Notes: generated by a model from the letters alone, not told the origin. 64,000 nt of DNA from TMP-86 sp046347195 (GCA_046347195.1 JAXMGQ010000023.1:11474-75473), one strand, 5' to 3'; shown: positions 47,308 to 56,861, numbered from the stretch's first letter. Program-made: numbers and translations.

Positions 47308-48546
47308 TCAGGGGCCGGATGCTCCGCAAGCGCGAGCCGCCTCGACCCGGCGGTTTCGCGCCCGGCCCTCGACGGTCTCGTTGCTCTCGCGCGGTCGCGT
47401 GAGCCCGAATCCGCGCGATGACAGCCGCGAGGCGGTCACGTGGAAGCGGCTGACCAGCGCATCGCGCACCGAGGCTGCACGCCGGTTCGACAGGTCGAGG
47501 TTGTAGGCGGCAGAGCCGATGTTGTCCGTGTGTCCCTCGATGGTGATGTTCCAGTCGGGATGCGAGGACAGGAGCGAGGCCAGCGCGGTGAGCGTGCCTT
47601 CGGACTCGGGCAGGAGTCTTGCGCTGCCGGTGGCGAAGTAGATGCCGTGCAGCTCGGCGCGGCAGGTCTTGCCCGCCAGGCTCTTCGCCTCGGGACTGTC
47701 GGTGATCGCCGGTGCGCCGCCGTTGCCGGCGTGGCCGGGCTGCGCCACCACGACGGGGCGATCGATGCGCGTGACGATGGCATGATTGGGGCCGATGGCC
47801 CACTTGAGGGTGAGCGCGTTGCCAGGCTCATCCAGCCACCAGAACTCCACTGATCGCTCATGGTCGGTGTACTTGAGCGTTCCCTTCGCGTGTACCGCCG
47901 GCACGGTGGTGCGCACCCCATCGAGCAGCACCGGGAAGGGCACGGTACCAGGTTCCACGCGCTGGAGCGTTCCGCGATAGTAATGCCGCTCGACCCCCAA
48001 CGCCTGCATCAGGCCGGCGATGTTGCCCGGAACCCCGGCCGGACCTGCACTCCTCGGCGGTGGTGGCGCGCTGGCGAACATGCCTCCTTCATTGATGCCC
48101 ATGACGAAGGCGCTCTGGCCCTGGCCCTTGAGCGAATCGAGCACCGCCGCGGAGGTCTGGATGAAGGTCTGGCCGGGCAGCATCGGCGGATCATCGGTGC
48201 CCCAGCTCAGGTTGATGCGGTTGGAGGAGGCGAGATCCTCGCGGCGAACCATGCGCTTCAGCGACAAGGGTTCCTTCATCAGGTCGGCCGCCTTCTCATC
48301 GCCCGGAGCGGCGATGCGGAACGAGAACGACACCCGGTCGGCCGCCATGTCGGCAACGGCGTACAGCGTCTCGGTATCGGCCGTGTCGAGCGAGCCTGCG
48401 GTGCCGACGAGGCCGGCGCGGGTTACCACGGTGATCACCAGCCCCTTCTCCAGGGGCAGCGGCTGTCCCGCGTGGGATATGGGGCTCGCAAGGGCCGGCA
48501 GCAGGAGGACCGCGATGCGCGCCGTCCGGGTGATCAGGGTGATCAT
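47308..48546 (-). CDS. OmpA-domain envelope protein with unknown N-terminal region
   Basis: A 412-residue exported protein (signal MITLITRTARIAVLLLPALA). The first 290 residues match nothing I recognise and include a Pro-rich loop (SAPPPPRSAGPAG). The last 110 form an OmpA-like peptidoglycan-binding domain, from IYFATGSARLLPESEGTL through TIEGHTDNIGSAAYNLDLS to NRRAASVRDALV, ending with the conserved Arg (ARNRRVE). It is probably periplasmic and tethered to the wall. The ATG overlaps the stop of the upstream lipoprotein gene by four bases, so the two proteins are made together and may form a complex. Confidence 0.85.
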   Translation of the reverse strand: MITLITRTARIAVLLLPALASPISHAGQPLPLEKGLVITVVTRAGLVGTAGSLDTADTETLYAVADMAADRVSFSFRIAAPGDEKAADLMKEPLSLKRMVRREDLASSNRINLSWGTDDPPMLPGQTFIQTSAAVLDSLKGQGQSAFVMGINEGGMFASAPPPPRSAGPAGVPGNIAGLMQALGVERHYYRGTLQRVEPGTVPFPVLLDGVRTTVPAVHAKGTLKYTDHERSVEFWWLDEPGNALTLKWAIGPNHAIVTRIDRPVVVAQPGHAGNGGAPAITDSPEAKSLAGKTCRAELHGIYFATGSARLLPESEGTLTALASLLSSHPDWNITIEGHTDNIGSAAYNLDLSNRRAASVRDALVSRFHVTASRLSSRGFGLTRPRESNETVEGRARNRRVEAARACGASGP

Positions 48547-50114
48547 TTGATCTCGCACATCTTGATCGGCGGGTCGATGACTTCGCGCTTGATGTTGAAG
48601 ATCTCCCGCTTTGCGCTCAGCGCATCGCCGGCCTTGTCCGACAGGCCCAGCGGCAGGGGCAGCACCGTGGTCTCGATGCCGACGTGACCCACGGCGCTGT
48701 AGGTGACGTTCTTGCACGGCGGGCCGAGCCCACCCACCGCCGCACCATTGGTCATGGTGATGACGTTGATCACGTCCACGTAGCTCACGGTCGAGGCGCC
48801 GATGAGCCCGAGGCCCACGCCCAGGCGTGGCATCTGCACACCCAGGACCACGGCGGAAACCCCGGGGGAGATTCCCTTGTAGTCATCGACGCTGGGTTGG
48901 GTGCCGTTGAAGCTGGTCGAGTAGGAGGCCTTGGACTGCGAGTAATCGAACCCGCCGTCACCGCTGAAGGCCGTCTGGCCATCGACGCTGAGCGTGGCGT
49001 GCAGCCCGCTCAGCGACAGGGTGATGAGGAAGTCGGTGCCCACCTGCACGATGAAGGGGATGCCGCCCACCGGAACCGGGATGTCGAAGCTCACGGGCAG
49101 GTGCATCACCGGCACCTTGATGTTCTCGACGCCAGGCTTGCCGAGCCGCCCGATGAGCTGCGCCCGGACCTTGCCCTTCAGGTCACGGAAATGCGAGCTC
49201 GCCCCATCGATGTTGCCGTTGGTGAAGGCGAGGCTCTCGGAGAGGCTGAAGCCCTCGAGGTCCACGCGTGCGCGGATGCGCGCATCCAGCTCCTCATCAC
49301 CCTGCTCCCAGGGTTGCTCGCTCGCACCGCCCTTGCGTGCCTGCAGTTCGAGCGACAGGCCGTTCGCTGCCGGCTGGTATCCCACCGAGAAACCCCAGCC
49401 CTGCGCTTCGCCCGTGACGGCATTGCCGCTCATGCCCTCGTCATACCACTCATCCTCGGTGGCAGGCTTCGCGGGCGGGTCCCCACCCGGGTCGAGGAGG
49501 CTCGCGTACCGGAAATTCGAACTCCGGCGCCTCGAGGCGGCGGTGGCGGGTGAGCGCTTCGCACGGAAGTACGCACGAGGGTCGATCGGCGCATCGAACT
49601 CGATGTGCGCGTTGGGCATGGCCTCGTTCAGCGCCACCGGGCGGGTGTGGACCATCAGCACATCGCCACGCGGCTCGAGGCTGTCGACCTTGCGGATCGC
49701 GACGTTCCAGATCCACAGGATGCTGCCGGGCGCGAGCTTGCCCGCGGCCGGATCGTCGCGGGAGATGCCGAACACGGCGCCATCGCGGCTGATGCTGCGA
49801 AGTGAGCGGATCGCCGCCTCGCGATCCAGCGCCACGGTGGCCGGCGACCACTGCACCTCGAACCGGCGCGCCTTCACCTCCTGCACGCCTCGCAGGTAGG
49901 CGGCGAGGGCGCGCGGGTCATTGCCACGGAGCGGTGCACCCTGCCAGCTTTCGCCCGTCGTCGTGCCCGTGGGACGGCTCGCCGGGGGCGTGGAGGCAGG
50001 AGCGGGTGGGGGTGGCGTGGTCGCCGGCTTGTTGCAGCCGGCGAGACCGAGGAGCGCGAACAGCGCCAGCCAGCGGCGCGCGCGCTGCCAACCTTTCGTG
50101 CCTGTGGATGCCAC
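48543..50114 (-). CDS. large lipoprotein of unknown function
   Basis: About 523 residues from the GTG at 50114, which has GGGAGAAG seven bases before it; an ATG at 50159 would add 15 residues to the signal. The lipobox is LLGLAGCNKP, followed by a Pro/Thr linker. No known domain is apparent. The middle has IDPRAYFRAKRS and a Gly/Asp-rich loop (DPGGDPPAKPATEDEWYDEG). The C-terminal half is beta-rich with alternating hydrophobic residues (LITLSLSGLHATLSVDGQT, VGLGLIGASTVSYVDVINV), as in a lipid-binding or barrel-like fold. It is translationally coupled to the OmpA-domain gene and divergent from another unknown lipoprotein. Confidence 0.75.
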   Translation of the reverse strand: MASTGTKGWQRARRWLALFALLGLAGCNKPATTPPPPAPASTPPASRPTGTTTGESWQGAPLRGNDPRALAAYLRGVQEVKARRFEVQWSPATVALDREAAIRSLRSISRDGAVFGISRDDPAAGKLAPGSILWIWNVAIRKVDSLEPRGDVLMVHTRPVALNEAMPNAHIEFDAPIDPRAYFRAKRSPATAASRRRSSNFRYASLLDPGGDPPAKPATEDEWYDEGMSGNAVTGEAQGWGFSVGYQPAANGLSLELQARKGGASEQPWEQGDEELDARIRARVDLEGFSLSESLAFTNGNIDGASSHFRDLKGKVRAQLIGRLGKPGVENIKVPVMHLPVSFDIPVPVGGIPFIVQVGTDFLITLSLSGLHATLSVDGQTAFSGDGGFDYSQSKASYSTSFNGTQPSVDDYKGISPGVSAVVLGVQMPRLGVGLGLIGASTVSYVDVINVITMTNGAAVGGLGPPCKNVTYSAVGHVGIETTVLPLPLGLSDKAGDALSAKREIFNIKREVIDPPIKMCEIK

Positions 50115-50253
50115 GTCCGTCTTCTCCCGTACGGCGCAGGGTGTGCGCGACGTTAGCATGCCCGGACCCGGATGGCACCTGTGGTGAAGGCTGCGCGCGG
50201 CCGGCGAGGCGGATATGATGGGCCGCGGCAAGTCCATCGTGGGAGAAGGACGC

Positions 50254-51300
50254 ATGAACAGGGTCGGGTACGGCACACTCATCGCCGCCATGGTCATCAT
50301 CCTCGCGGCCTGTTCGAAGCCCGGGGCACCTGCACCGGCAACCGCGGCAAACTCGCGAGCGACGCCGGCCGCCGATGCGCACGAAACCATCACCGAGGAG
50401 GAAGCCGAGGGCGAGGGCGCCCCCTGCAGCCTGCTCGAGCCGAAGGAAGTCGAGGCCGTGCTCGGCGAACCGCTGGCCACGCCGGCCTTCACCAGGCTGC
50501 CCGATGAGAAGCCGCGCGTGGCCGGCTGCCATTACGTCGGCGCGGACCTGCGCGAGGTGGTGGTCGATGTCACCTGGTCGGGCGCCGCCATGATCTGGAA
50601 GATGCTCGGCATGGTCCAGGGAGCCATCGATCAGCATGCCAAGGGCCTGGTGAAGCTGGCCGATGGCACCGAGCTCGCCGGTGAATGGGACGAGGCGCGG
50701 GTGCGCGGCTGCTGCACGTTCATGGCCATGCGAGGCGATCAGATCGTCGAGGTCGATGTCGCCGGTTCCAGGGCCGGCATCAAGGAGGCCGCGTCACTGG
50801 CGGACTCGGCCCTCAAGCGCATCGACAAACCACTGGCGTTGAGGAGTGCCGACGGCAGCGCGGCGGCGAAGTTCTACGCCGCCACGCGCCCGAAACATCG
50901 GACCGCCTGCGATCTTCTCAGCCGCGCTGACGCCGAAGCGCTGTTGGGCCCCTTGGCGGCGGCACCCCAGGCCGATGGTGACAAGTGCCACTACGAGCTG
51001 CCGCCGAACGGACCGCTGAAGCGCTTCGTCGAACTCTCCGTCCAGTGGCAGGGCGGTTATCGCGATCTGCGCGAGGCCGCCGATCTGCAGAAGGGGGTGA
51101 CCGGTGCGATGGGCATGTCCGTGTCGCAGGAGCTGCCCGAGGAGCTCAAGTCATCGGGACCCCCGGGCTGGGAAGGCTTCGTGGTGGGAATCGACCGGTT
51201 CAGCGCGGTGAAGAAGGATGTGCTGATCCAGGCAGGCACTCGCACCTCGAAGCAGGGAGATGCCGAAAAGCTCGTCGCCAAGGCCATCGGCGGACTCTGA
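50254..51300 (+). CDS. lipoprotein with duplicated cysteine module, unknown function
   Basis: A 348-residue lipoprotein (signal to IILAACSKPG). An Ala/Pro/Glu-rich linker leads to two similar domains. Domain one has PCSLLEPKEVEAVLGEPL and then GCHYVGADLREVVVDVTW; domain two has ACDLLSRADAEALLGPLA and then KCHYELPPNG and VELSVQW. The shared pattern C-x-L-L-x5-EA-x-LG ... CHY suggests one disulfide per repeat and an internal duplication. It recalls the layout of actinobacterial DUF3558 lipoproteins, but I would not assign that family. The start has GGGAGAAGGA, nearly the same ribosome site as the divergent lipoprotein. Confidence 0.7.
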   Translation: MNRVGYGTLIAAMVIILAACSKPGAPAPATAANSRATPAADAHETITEEEAEGEGAPCSLLEPKEVEAVLGEPLATPAFTRLPDEKPRVAGCHYVGADLREVVVDVTWSGAAMIWKMLGMVQGAIDQHAKGLVKLADGTELAGEWDEARVRGCCTFMAMRGDQIVEVDVAGSRAGIKEAASLADSALKRIDKPLALRSADGSAAAKFYAATRPKHRTACDLLSRADAEALLGPLAAAPQADGDKCHYELPPNGPLKRFVELSVQWQGGYRDLREAADLQKGVTGAMGMSVSQELPEELKSSGPPGWEGFVVGIDRFSAVKKDVLIQAGTRTSKQGDAEKLVAKAIGGL

Positions 51301-51391
51301 TCGCCCGACTGCGCCACGAAAGACCGCGCGGATCCGACAGGCGAAAGCATTGCGCTCGCTCGCATGCGCAGGGGCGGCCGCTCGCGCTACC

Positions 51392-52393
51392 ATGTTCTTC
51401 ATGAGACGAAGGTCGAGTTCGGTGTCGGATCGCTGGCGGGCGGGCCGTTGCGGCGCAGCGTTGTGCACGCTGCTGGCATCGGCCGCGGCAGACGCGTGGC
51501 AGAACGCACCAGCCGTGACCTCGGCAGAGGATCTATCCGAGATCACGGTCCAGGCCGATGAACCGCGCTTCGTGTCCCCGACCCGGCGTGATCGCATCGG
51601 GCGCATCTGGGCGCCGGTGTTCATCGACGACAAGGGGCCCTTCAAGCTCGTGCTCGACACCGGCGCGAGCCACTCGGCGGTGATGATGAGCGTCGCGCAG
51701 TCGCTGGGCATGATCCCGGACGAGAAGTCGCTGGTGATGCTGCGCGGAGTGACCGGCTCGGCCGCCGTGCCCATCATCAAGGTCAGGAGCCTGCGCATCG
51801 GCGACTTGCTGATCGAGCCCATCATCCTGCCCATCGTGACCGATGCGCTGGGCGGGGCGGAGGGGATCCTCGGCACCGAGGGGCTGTTCGACAAGCGCAT
51901 CTTCATCGATTTTCGCAAGGACCGCATCCGCATCAACACCTCGCGCAACGAGCGGGCAGCCTTCGGATTCACCGTGGTGCCGGTGCACTTCCTGCGCGGC
52001 AAGCTGCTGTCGGTGGATGCCAACGTGGGCGGGGTGCGCGTCAAGGCCATCATCGACACGGGTGGCCAGGCGACCATCGCCAACAATGCGCTGCGCGATG
52101 CGCTGCTGCGGCATCGCTCGCGGCTGAAGACCACCCCCGGTGAGATCATCGGTGCGACGACCGACGTGCAGGCGGGCGATACCAGCGAGACCCCGCCCAT
52201 CGAGTTCGGCGGCATTCAGATCCGCGGGGCGCGGGTGACCTTCGGCGACATGCGCATCTTCGAGCATTGGAAGCTCACCTCGGAGCCGGCCATGCTCATC
52301 GGCATGGATGCGCTCGGCCTGCTCGACACGCTGATCATCGACTACAAGCGCAAGGAACTGCAGCTTCGAACGCGCAGCGGCGAGGGTTCCTGA
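51392..52393 (+). CDS. exported retropepsin-like aspartyl protease with two DTG motifs
   Basis: About 333 residues from ATG at 51392; an ATG nine bases on is equally possible. A signal-like N-terminus leads to two similar halves. LVLDTGASHSAVMM lies near residue 95 and AIIDTGGQATIANNAL near residue 220. Hydrophobic-hydrophobic-Gly flaps follow each (EGILGTEG, AMLIGMDALGLLD). Two DTG halves in one chain is the layout of a pepsin-like pair built from retroviral-type domains, seen in bacterial aspartyl-protease-family proteins of unknown substrate. Location is probably periplasmic. It follows the duplicated lipoprotein on the same strand after 91 bases. Confidence 0.8.
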   Translation: MFFMRRRSSSVSDRWRAGRCGAALCTLLASAAADAWQNAPAVTSAEDLSEITVQADEPRFVSPTRRDRIGRIWAPVFIDDKGPFKLVLDTGASHSAVMMSVAQSLGMIPDEKSLVMLRGVTGSAAVPIIKVRSLRIGDLLIEPIILPIVTDALGGAEGILGTEGLFDKRIFIDFRKDRIRINTSRNERAAFGFTVVPVHFLRGKLLSVDANVGGVRVKAIIDTGGQATIANNALRDALLRHRSRLKTTPGEIIGATTDVQAGDTSETPPIEFGGIQIRGARVTFGDMRIFEHWKLTSEPAMLIGMDALGLLDTLIIDYKRKELQLRTRSGEGS

Positions 52394-52442
52394 TGAATGG
52401 AGGGCGCAAGCGCTGCAGGGCGCCTGCGCCAGTGAGCACTTC

Positions 52443-53957
52443 TCAAGCCGATTGCGCGGCCAGCGCCGGGCCGAAGCGCACCAGCCGATTGCGGCCGGCC
52501 CGCTTGGCGGCGTACACCGAGCGATCGGCGGCCTCGACGAGTTCGGCGGCGCTGGCATAGCGCGTCGCTCCGCCGTGGGTGGCGAGGCCGAGCGAGGCCG
52601 TGGTGGTGATGGCGCCGCCGGTGACATCGTGCCGCGTGTTGCGCAGCTTCTGCAGGAGCCGCTCGCAGATCAGCGCGGCCGCATCCTCCGCCAGGCCCGG
52701 CAGGATGATGACGAACTCCTCTCCGCCGTACCGGGCGACGCAGTCCGTGCCCCGCACGACGCCGAGAATGAGCTTCGCGGTGCCGATCAGCACCGCATCA
52801 CCCGACGGATGGCCGTAGGTGTCGTTGACCAGCTTGAATCGGTCGAGGTCGGCGAACACGACGCTGAGGAAGGAATTGTCACGGCAGGCGATCGCGAATT
52901 CGGCCGCCAGCACGCGGTCCAGGTGTCCGCGGTTGTAGACGCCGGTAAGCGGGTCGCGGCGCTGCCGGTCCTCGAGTTCGATCGTGCGCGCCTCCAGGTG
53001 CTCGGAGGATTCTTGCAACTGGTTCACCTGCTCGATGGCCTGCAGGTTCCTGATCATCAGCAGTTCCCGGGCGTGTTCCAGGATGCCATGTGCGGCGTCG
53101 GGCTCGATCAGCGTGGTGTCGAACAGCCGGGCGATTTCCGGGATCTCCCCGACGATGCGCGCCATGATCTCGCTGAGCGCCTCGTTGCCGATGCCCAGCC
53201 ATTCCTGCGCATGGCCCGACAGCGAGGACAGGTCGGTGAGTTTCTCGCGACTGAGCAGGATGTCGACGCACTCGCTGCCGAGCGCCACGCAACGCGCCGC
53301 GACGCCGACGGGCTCCTCCCGCGGGGCCTTGCAGGGCTCATGGCTGAGTTGCACGGTGCGGCAAAGGACTTCCGGCAGCTTCCAGTGTTCCAGGAGCCAC
53401 GCTCCCAGGGCGGCATGATCCATGCCGAGCTTCGCGGTCTCGTAGGCCGCCAGTTCCGCGTGCGAGGCGCCATCGGCCAATGCGTTGTAGAAGTCGGACT
53501 GCACGCGATCGATGGCGAGCACCGCGATGTCCTGCAGGAGCGCCGCGAGGAAGATGTCCTCGAGGTTCTGCAACCGCTGGTTTTCGCCGAAGGCTCGCGC
53601 TGCCGAGGCGCCGAGGATCGTGCGGCGCCAGAAGCTCGTGTAGTCGATGCCGGTGCTCTTGATCTTCTTGTAGGTCCCCACCAGCGAGAAGCTCAGTGCC
53701 AGCGTGGTGGCCGCATTCAGGCCCAGGACGACCAGCGCCTGTCGCAGGTTGTCGCTCTTGCGGCGCTTGGAATAGATGGGGGAGTTGGCGACGCGCAGGA
53801 TCTTGGCGGCGAGGCCCGGATCCTTGCCCACGGTCGCGGCAAGCTTGACGATGTCCACGTCGGGGTCGCCCGCGAGGGCGATGATCTGTTGCGCCACCGC
53901 CGGCGGTGAAGGGAAATTCACCGCCGTCTTCAACTTTTCTTGTATTTGTCGCAGCAT
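52443..53957 (-). CDS. HDOD-GGDEF signalling protein (diguanylate cyclase)
   Basis: A 504-residue cytoplasmic protein. An N-terminal HDOD domain (about residues 10-220; FPSPPAVAQQIIALAGDPDV, DPGLAAKILRVANSPIYS, LRQALVVLGLNAATTLAL) is followed by a coiled-coil linker (IEQVNQLQESSEHLEARTIE). A GGDEF domain follows with an active-type GGEEF and an upstream RGTD I-site. HDOD domains recruit or sense signalling partners in stress and cell-cycle control. This fusion ties such input to cyclic di-GMP output. It stands alone, converging with the protease gene. Confidence 0.93.
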   Translation of the reverse strand: MLRQIQEKLKTAVNFPSPPAVAQQIIALAGDPDVDIVKLAATVGKDPGLAAKILRVANSPIYSKRRKSDNLRQALVVLGLNAATTLALSFSLVGTYKKIKSTGIDYTSFWRRTILGASAARAFGENQRLQNLEDIFLAALLQDIAVLAIDRVQSDFYNALADGASHAELAAYETAKLGMDHAALGAWLLEHWKLPEVLCRTVQLSHEPCKAPREEPVGVAARCVALGSECVDILLSREKLTDLSSLSGHAQEWLGIGNEALSEIMARIVGEIPEIARLFDTTLIEPDAAHGILEHARELLMIRNLQAIEQVNQLQESSEHLEARTIELEDRQRRDPLTGVYNRGHLDRVLAAEFAIACRDNSFLSVVFADLDRFKLVNDTYGHPSGDAVLIGTAKLILGVVRGTDCVARYGGEEFVIILPGLAEDAAALICERLLQKLRNTRHDVTGGAITTTASLGLATHGGATRYASAAELVEAADRSVYAAKRAGRNRLVRFGPALAAQSA

Positions 53958-54175
53958 GCTTCCAACCGATCCAAGGAGTCCCGTGGGTTCATTAACGGCG
54001 GCCGGTGGAGAAACTTGAGGGTTTGGATTAGGCCGGTCCGACCGACGGTCCCAGCGGTCCCGGGGATACCTGCGGGTGGCCTAAGTGGTTGCGCCGCGGG
54101 GAGTTACGGGCACAATTCGAGTGCGGGGCGGGGAGTTCCAGGCAGGCAAGGGGGATGGACACCAAGGGGATGAGC

Positions 54176-55408
54176 ATGACGAAGTTCACGGTTCGGCGGG
54201 GGTTGCTGACGGTGGCGGCGGTGATGCTGTGCACCCAGCCGGCAGGCGCGGCGGACCAGTGGTTGAGCCATGCCCAGCTCATCGATGGCCTGGGCAATAG
54301 CAAGGTCCGGGCGGTCAACCTGCGCATCAGCGAGGGTCACATCGCCGAGATCACCCCGGCCGCCGACCGGCCGGGTGCCATCGACCTGCGCGATGCCTAC
54401 CTGATGCCCGGCTTCATCGACGCGCATTCCCACATCGAGGATCCGGACTCCGCCCGCCGCGCGCTGCAGTCCGGCGTCACGACGGCCCGGGTCCTGGGAG
54501 ATGCCTATCTCAAGGGCATGGCCACGCGCGATCTCATCCGCGGCGGGCACGTGCCGGGCCCCGAGATGCTGGTGTCCGGCGGCCACGTGCGCCCGCGGCT
54601 CGGTGAACCGTTCATCCTCAGCTTCCCGCAGTTCGGGCAGTACCTGGAGGCGCCGCTCACCGGCGCCGACAACGTCGCCGCGGTGGTGCGTGCCGTGATC
54701 GCGCGGGGGGCGGATGTCATCAAGGTCGGTGCGAGTGAACGCGCGGGGCTCGCCAACACCGATCCGCGTCGCCAGGAGCTGTCCTACGAGGAACTGCGCG
54801 CGGCTGTGCAGGAGGCCACGAAGGCGCACCTGTTCGTGGCCGCGCACGCGCACGACCGCCACGGAGCGAACGCCGCGGTGCGCGCCGGCGTGCGCAGCAT
54901 CGAGCACGGCACGTATCTCGATGAGCAGACGCTCGCCCTGATGAAGAAACAGGGCACCTTCTTCGTGCCCACGCTGGCCATCATGAGCCACATGAGCGAC
55001 CCCAAGGGCAACAGCGCGGCGGACGTGCTGCTGCAGATCCGCACCGAGCAGATGATGAAGCCGCTGCGCGATGCCGTGCGCCGGGCGCGCGCGCTCGGCG
55101 TGACGGTTGCGGCCGGGACCGATGGCACGTACGGGGATGGTGATGACACCGCGCGCGTGCGGCCCGGCGATGAGATCGCGCAGCTCGTGGCCTGCGGCTA
55201 CACGCCGCTCGAGGCCATCGAGGCGGCGACGCACGCCTCGGCGCGCGTGCTGGGCATCGATGATCGCACCGGCAGCATCGCGGTGGGACTGGAGGCGGAC
55301 ATCCTGGTCATCGATCGTGACCCGCGCACCGACCTGACGACGCTGCTGGAGCCGATGCTGGTCATGAACAACGGCACGATCGTGCTGGACCGGATCTCGT
55401 TGCGCTGA
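54176..55408 (+). CDS. exported metal-dependent amidohydrolase
   Basis: A 410-residue amidohydrolase-superfamily enzyme with a signal peptide (MTKFTVRRGLLTVAAVML, cut after GAA). Metal ligands appear in MPGFIDAHSHIED (HxH), GADVIKVGAS (Lys), AAHAHDRHG and IEHGTYL (His), and AAGTDGTYGDG (Asp). This is the imidazolonepropionase/prolidase-like branch that hydrolyses peptides, lactams or other cyclic amides in the periplasm. The start at 54176 has AAGGGG at a proper distance; ATGs at 54155 and 54170 sit directly on that site and are less likely. A weak promoter (TTGCGC, 16 bases, CACAAT) lies at 54089-54116. Confidence 0.87.
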   Translation: MTKFTVRRGLLTVAAVMLCTQPAGAADQWLSHAQLIDGLGNSKVRAVNLRISEGHIAEITPAADRPGAIDLRDAYLMPGFIDAHSHIEDPDSARRALQSGVTTARVLGDAYLKGMATRDLIRGGHVPGPEMLVSGGHVRPRLGEPFILSFPQFGQYLEAPLTGADNVAAVVRAVIARGADVIKVGASERAGLANTDPRRQELSYEELRAAVQEATKAHLFVAAHAHDRHGANAAVRAGVRSIEHGTYLDEQTLALMKKQGTFFVPTLAIMSHMSDPKGNSAADVLLQIRTEQMMKPLRDAVRRARALGVTVAAGTDGTYGDGDDTARVRPGDEIAQLVACGYTPLEAIEAATHASARVLGIDDRTGSIAVGLEADILVIDRDPRTDLTTLLEPMLVMNNGTIVLDRISLR

Positions 55409-55415
55409 GCGGCTT

Positions 55416-56861
55416 TCAGGGCTTCGCCGCGGCGAGGATCTCGCGAGCCAGGCCCGCGTAGTCGCCGTTGAAGTGGTGACCGCCCTTGAGCTTGACCACC
55501 TTGAAGCGCCGGGCGTCCAGGCGCGGGCACAGCGAGTCGTCCTCATCCTCGCCAAAGATGCACAGCAGCGGCACGTCGCGGATGCGGTCGACCTCGGGCA
55601 GGGTGGCGGGGCCCGAATCATCATCCGACACCCAGTTGCTGAGGTGGAACTCGAACAGCGCGTGTTCCGACATGCCCATCAGCACCGCCAGCGCAACCCG
55701 CTCGCGTGTCGCGGGCGGCAGGCGGTTCACCGCGAAGGGCAGCACGTCGGCGCCTTGGGAATAGCCGATGAGCAGCACCTGCGACTTGCCCAGCCGTGAC
55801 AGGTAGTAGCGGATGATCCGGTCGGTGTCGGCGGCGATGCCCTCGGGCGTCCGCGGTGTCCAGTAGTAGCGAAGCGAGTCCAGCCCCACCACCGGGATGC
55901 CGCGCGCCGCCAGCGCCGCAGCGACCTCCTCGTCGAGGCCGGCCCAGCCACCGTCGCCCGACATGATCAGGGCGAAGCGCGATCCGGCGGGAACGCCGGC
56001 CGCGGCCGGGATCTCGACCACCGGCAGATCGCCCAGCGCCGCGGGCGGCAGCGCCACGGGCCTGGCGGGCCCCTCGCTCCCCAGGCGCGCGAGGCTGGCC
56101 TCGAGTTGCGGTACGTCCGCCGCGGGCGAGGGCTGGTGGATCCCCACCTGCGTCGCGCCCGGGACCTGCGCGAGGAACTCGCGCACCTGCGCGGCCGGGC
56201 AGGCCGCGGCGCCCGAGGACAGGTCGATCCAGGGATCGGCCAACGACTTCGCGGGCAGGAAGGTCGTGTGCTCATCCCTGGAGTTCGACGCCACTCCCGA
56301 GCCCTTGCACAGCGGCTTGCGCAATCGCATCGTCGGGCAGAAGTCGAGCGTCAGGGCTCCGGTGAACGTGTCCTTGGGCGATTGCGCGAGCACGGCGTAG
56401 GCGAAGGTGGCACCGGACCCAAGGCCCATCAGCACCGGTGGCCGATAGGTCGGCAGGTGCGCATAGGCCTGCAGGAAATGACTCAGGTTCTCGATGTCGC
56501 CGTCGGGGAAGACGCACTTCGCCGCATCGGCTTCGAGGTTCTTCCGGAAGGCGGGCCAGTCGATGCCGGCCACGAGGTGTCCTGCGCGCAGCAGCTGCGC
56601 GGTGAGCCGCTCGGCCTGCGCCGTCCAGCCGGCATCGCCCGTGAACAGCAGCACCACCTCGTGCACCTTGCCGGCGGGGCGGTACAGGCGCAGGTGGCGG
56701 AACCTCCCGTGGTTCAGTCGTTGCACGGCGGGCGGCCGCGCGGCCGCGGTGGACGTGGTGGAGGCGGGCACGGCCGCCGTCGCCGCCAGTGCGCTGGTGG
56801 CCCACGCCACGGCGATCAGCAGGCATGAAGCTCTCGCCGTGCGGGGGATCGACCGGTTCAA
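55416..56861 (-). CDS. AcvB/VirJ-family exported alpha/beta hydrolase
   Basis: A 481-residue periplasmic protein with a signal peptide (ending ALA). It has two related hydrolase halves. The first carries LLFTGDAGWTAQAERLTAQLL and MGLGSGATFAYAVLA. The second carries IMSGDGGWAGLDEEVAAAL and LIGYSQGADVLPFAVNRLP, with the Ser nucleophile elbow GYSQG. It also has a late His (KGGHHFNGDY). This is the full-length AcvB form (VirJ is the second half). In characterised relatives it hydrolyses lysyl-phosphatidylglycerol or aids type IV secretion. It overlaps the malate synthase gene by four bases, an unexpected pairing. No lysyl-PG synthase lies in the window. Confidence 0.88.
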   Translation of the reverse strand: MNRSIPRTARASCLLIAVAWATSALAATAAVPASTTSTAAARPPAVQRLNHGRFRHLRLYRPAGKVHEVVLLFTGDAGWTAQAERLTAQLLRAGHLVAGIDWPAFRKNLEADAAKCVFPDGDIENLSHFLQAYAHLPTYRPPVLMGLGSGATFAYAVLAQSPKDTFTGALTLDFCPTMRLRKPLCKGSGVASNSRDEHTTFLPAKSLADPWIDLSSGAAACPAAQVREFLAQVPGATQVGIHQPSPAADVPQLEASLARLGSEGPARPVALPPAALGDLPVVEIPAAAGVPAGSRFALIMSGDGGWAGLDEEVAAALAARGIPVVGLDSLRYYWTPRTPEGIAADTDRIIRYYLSRLGKSQVLLIGYSQGADVLPFAVNRLPPATRERVALAVLMGMSEHALFEFHLSNWVSDDDSGPATLPEVDRIRDVPLLCIFGEDEDDSLCPRLDARRFKVVKLKGGHHFNGDYAGLAREILAAAKP

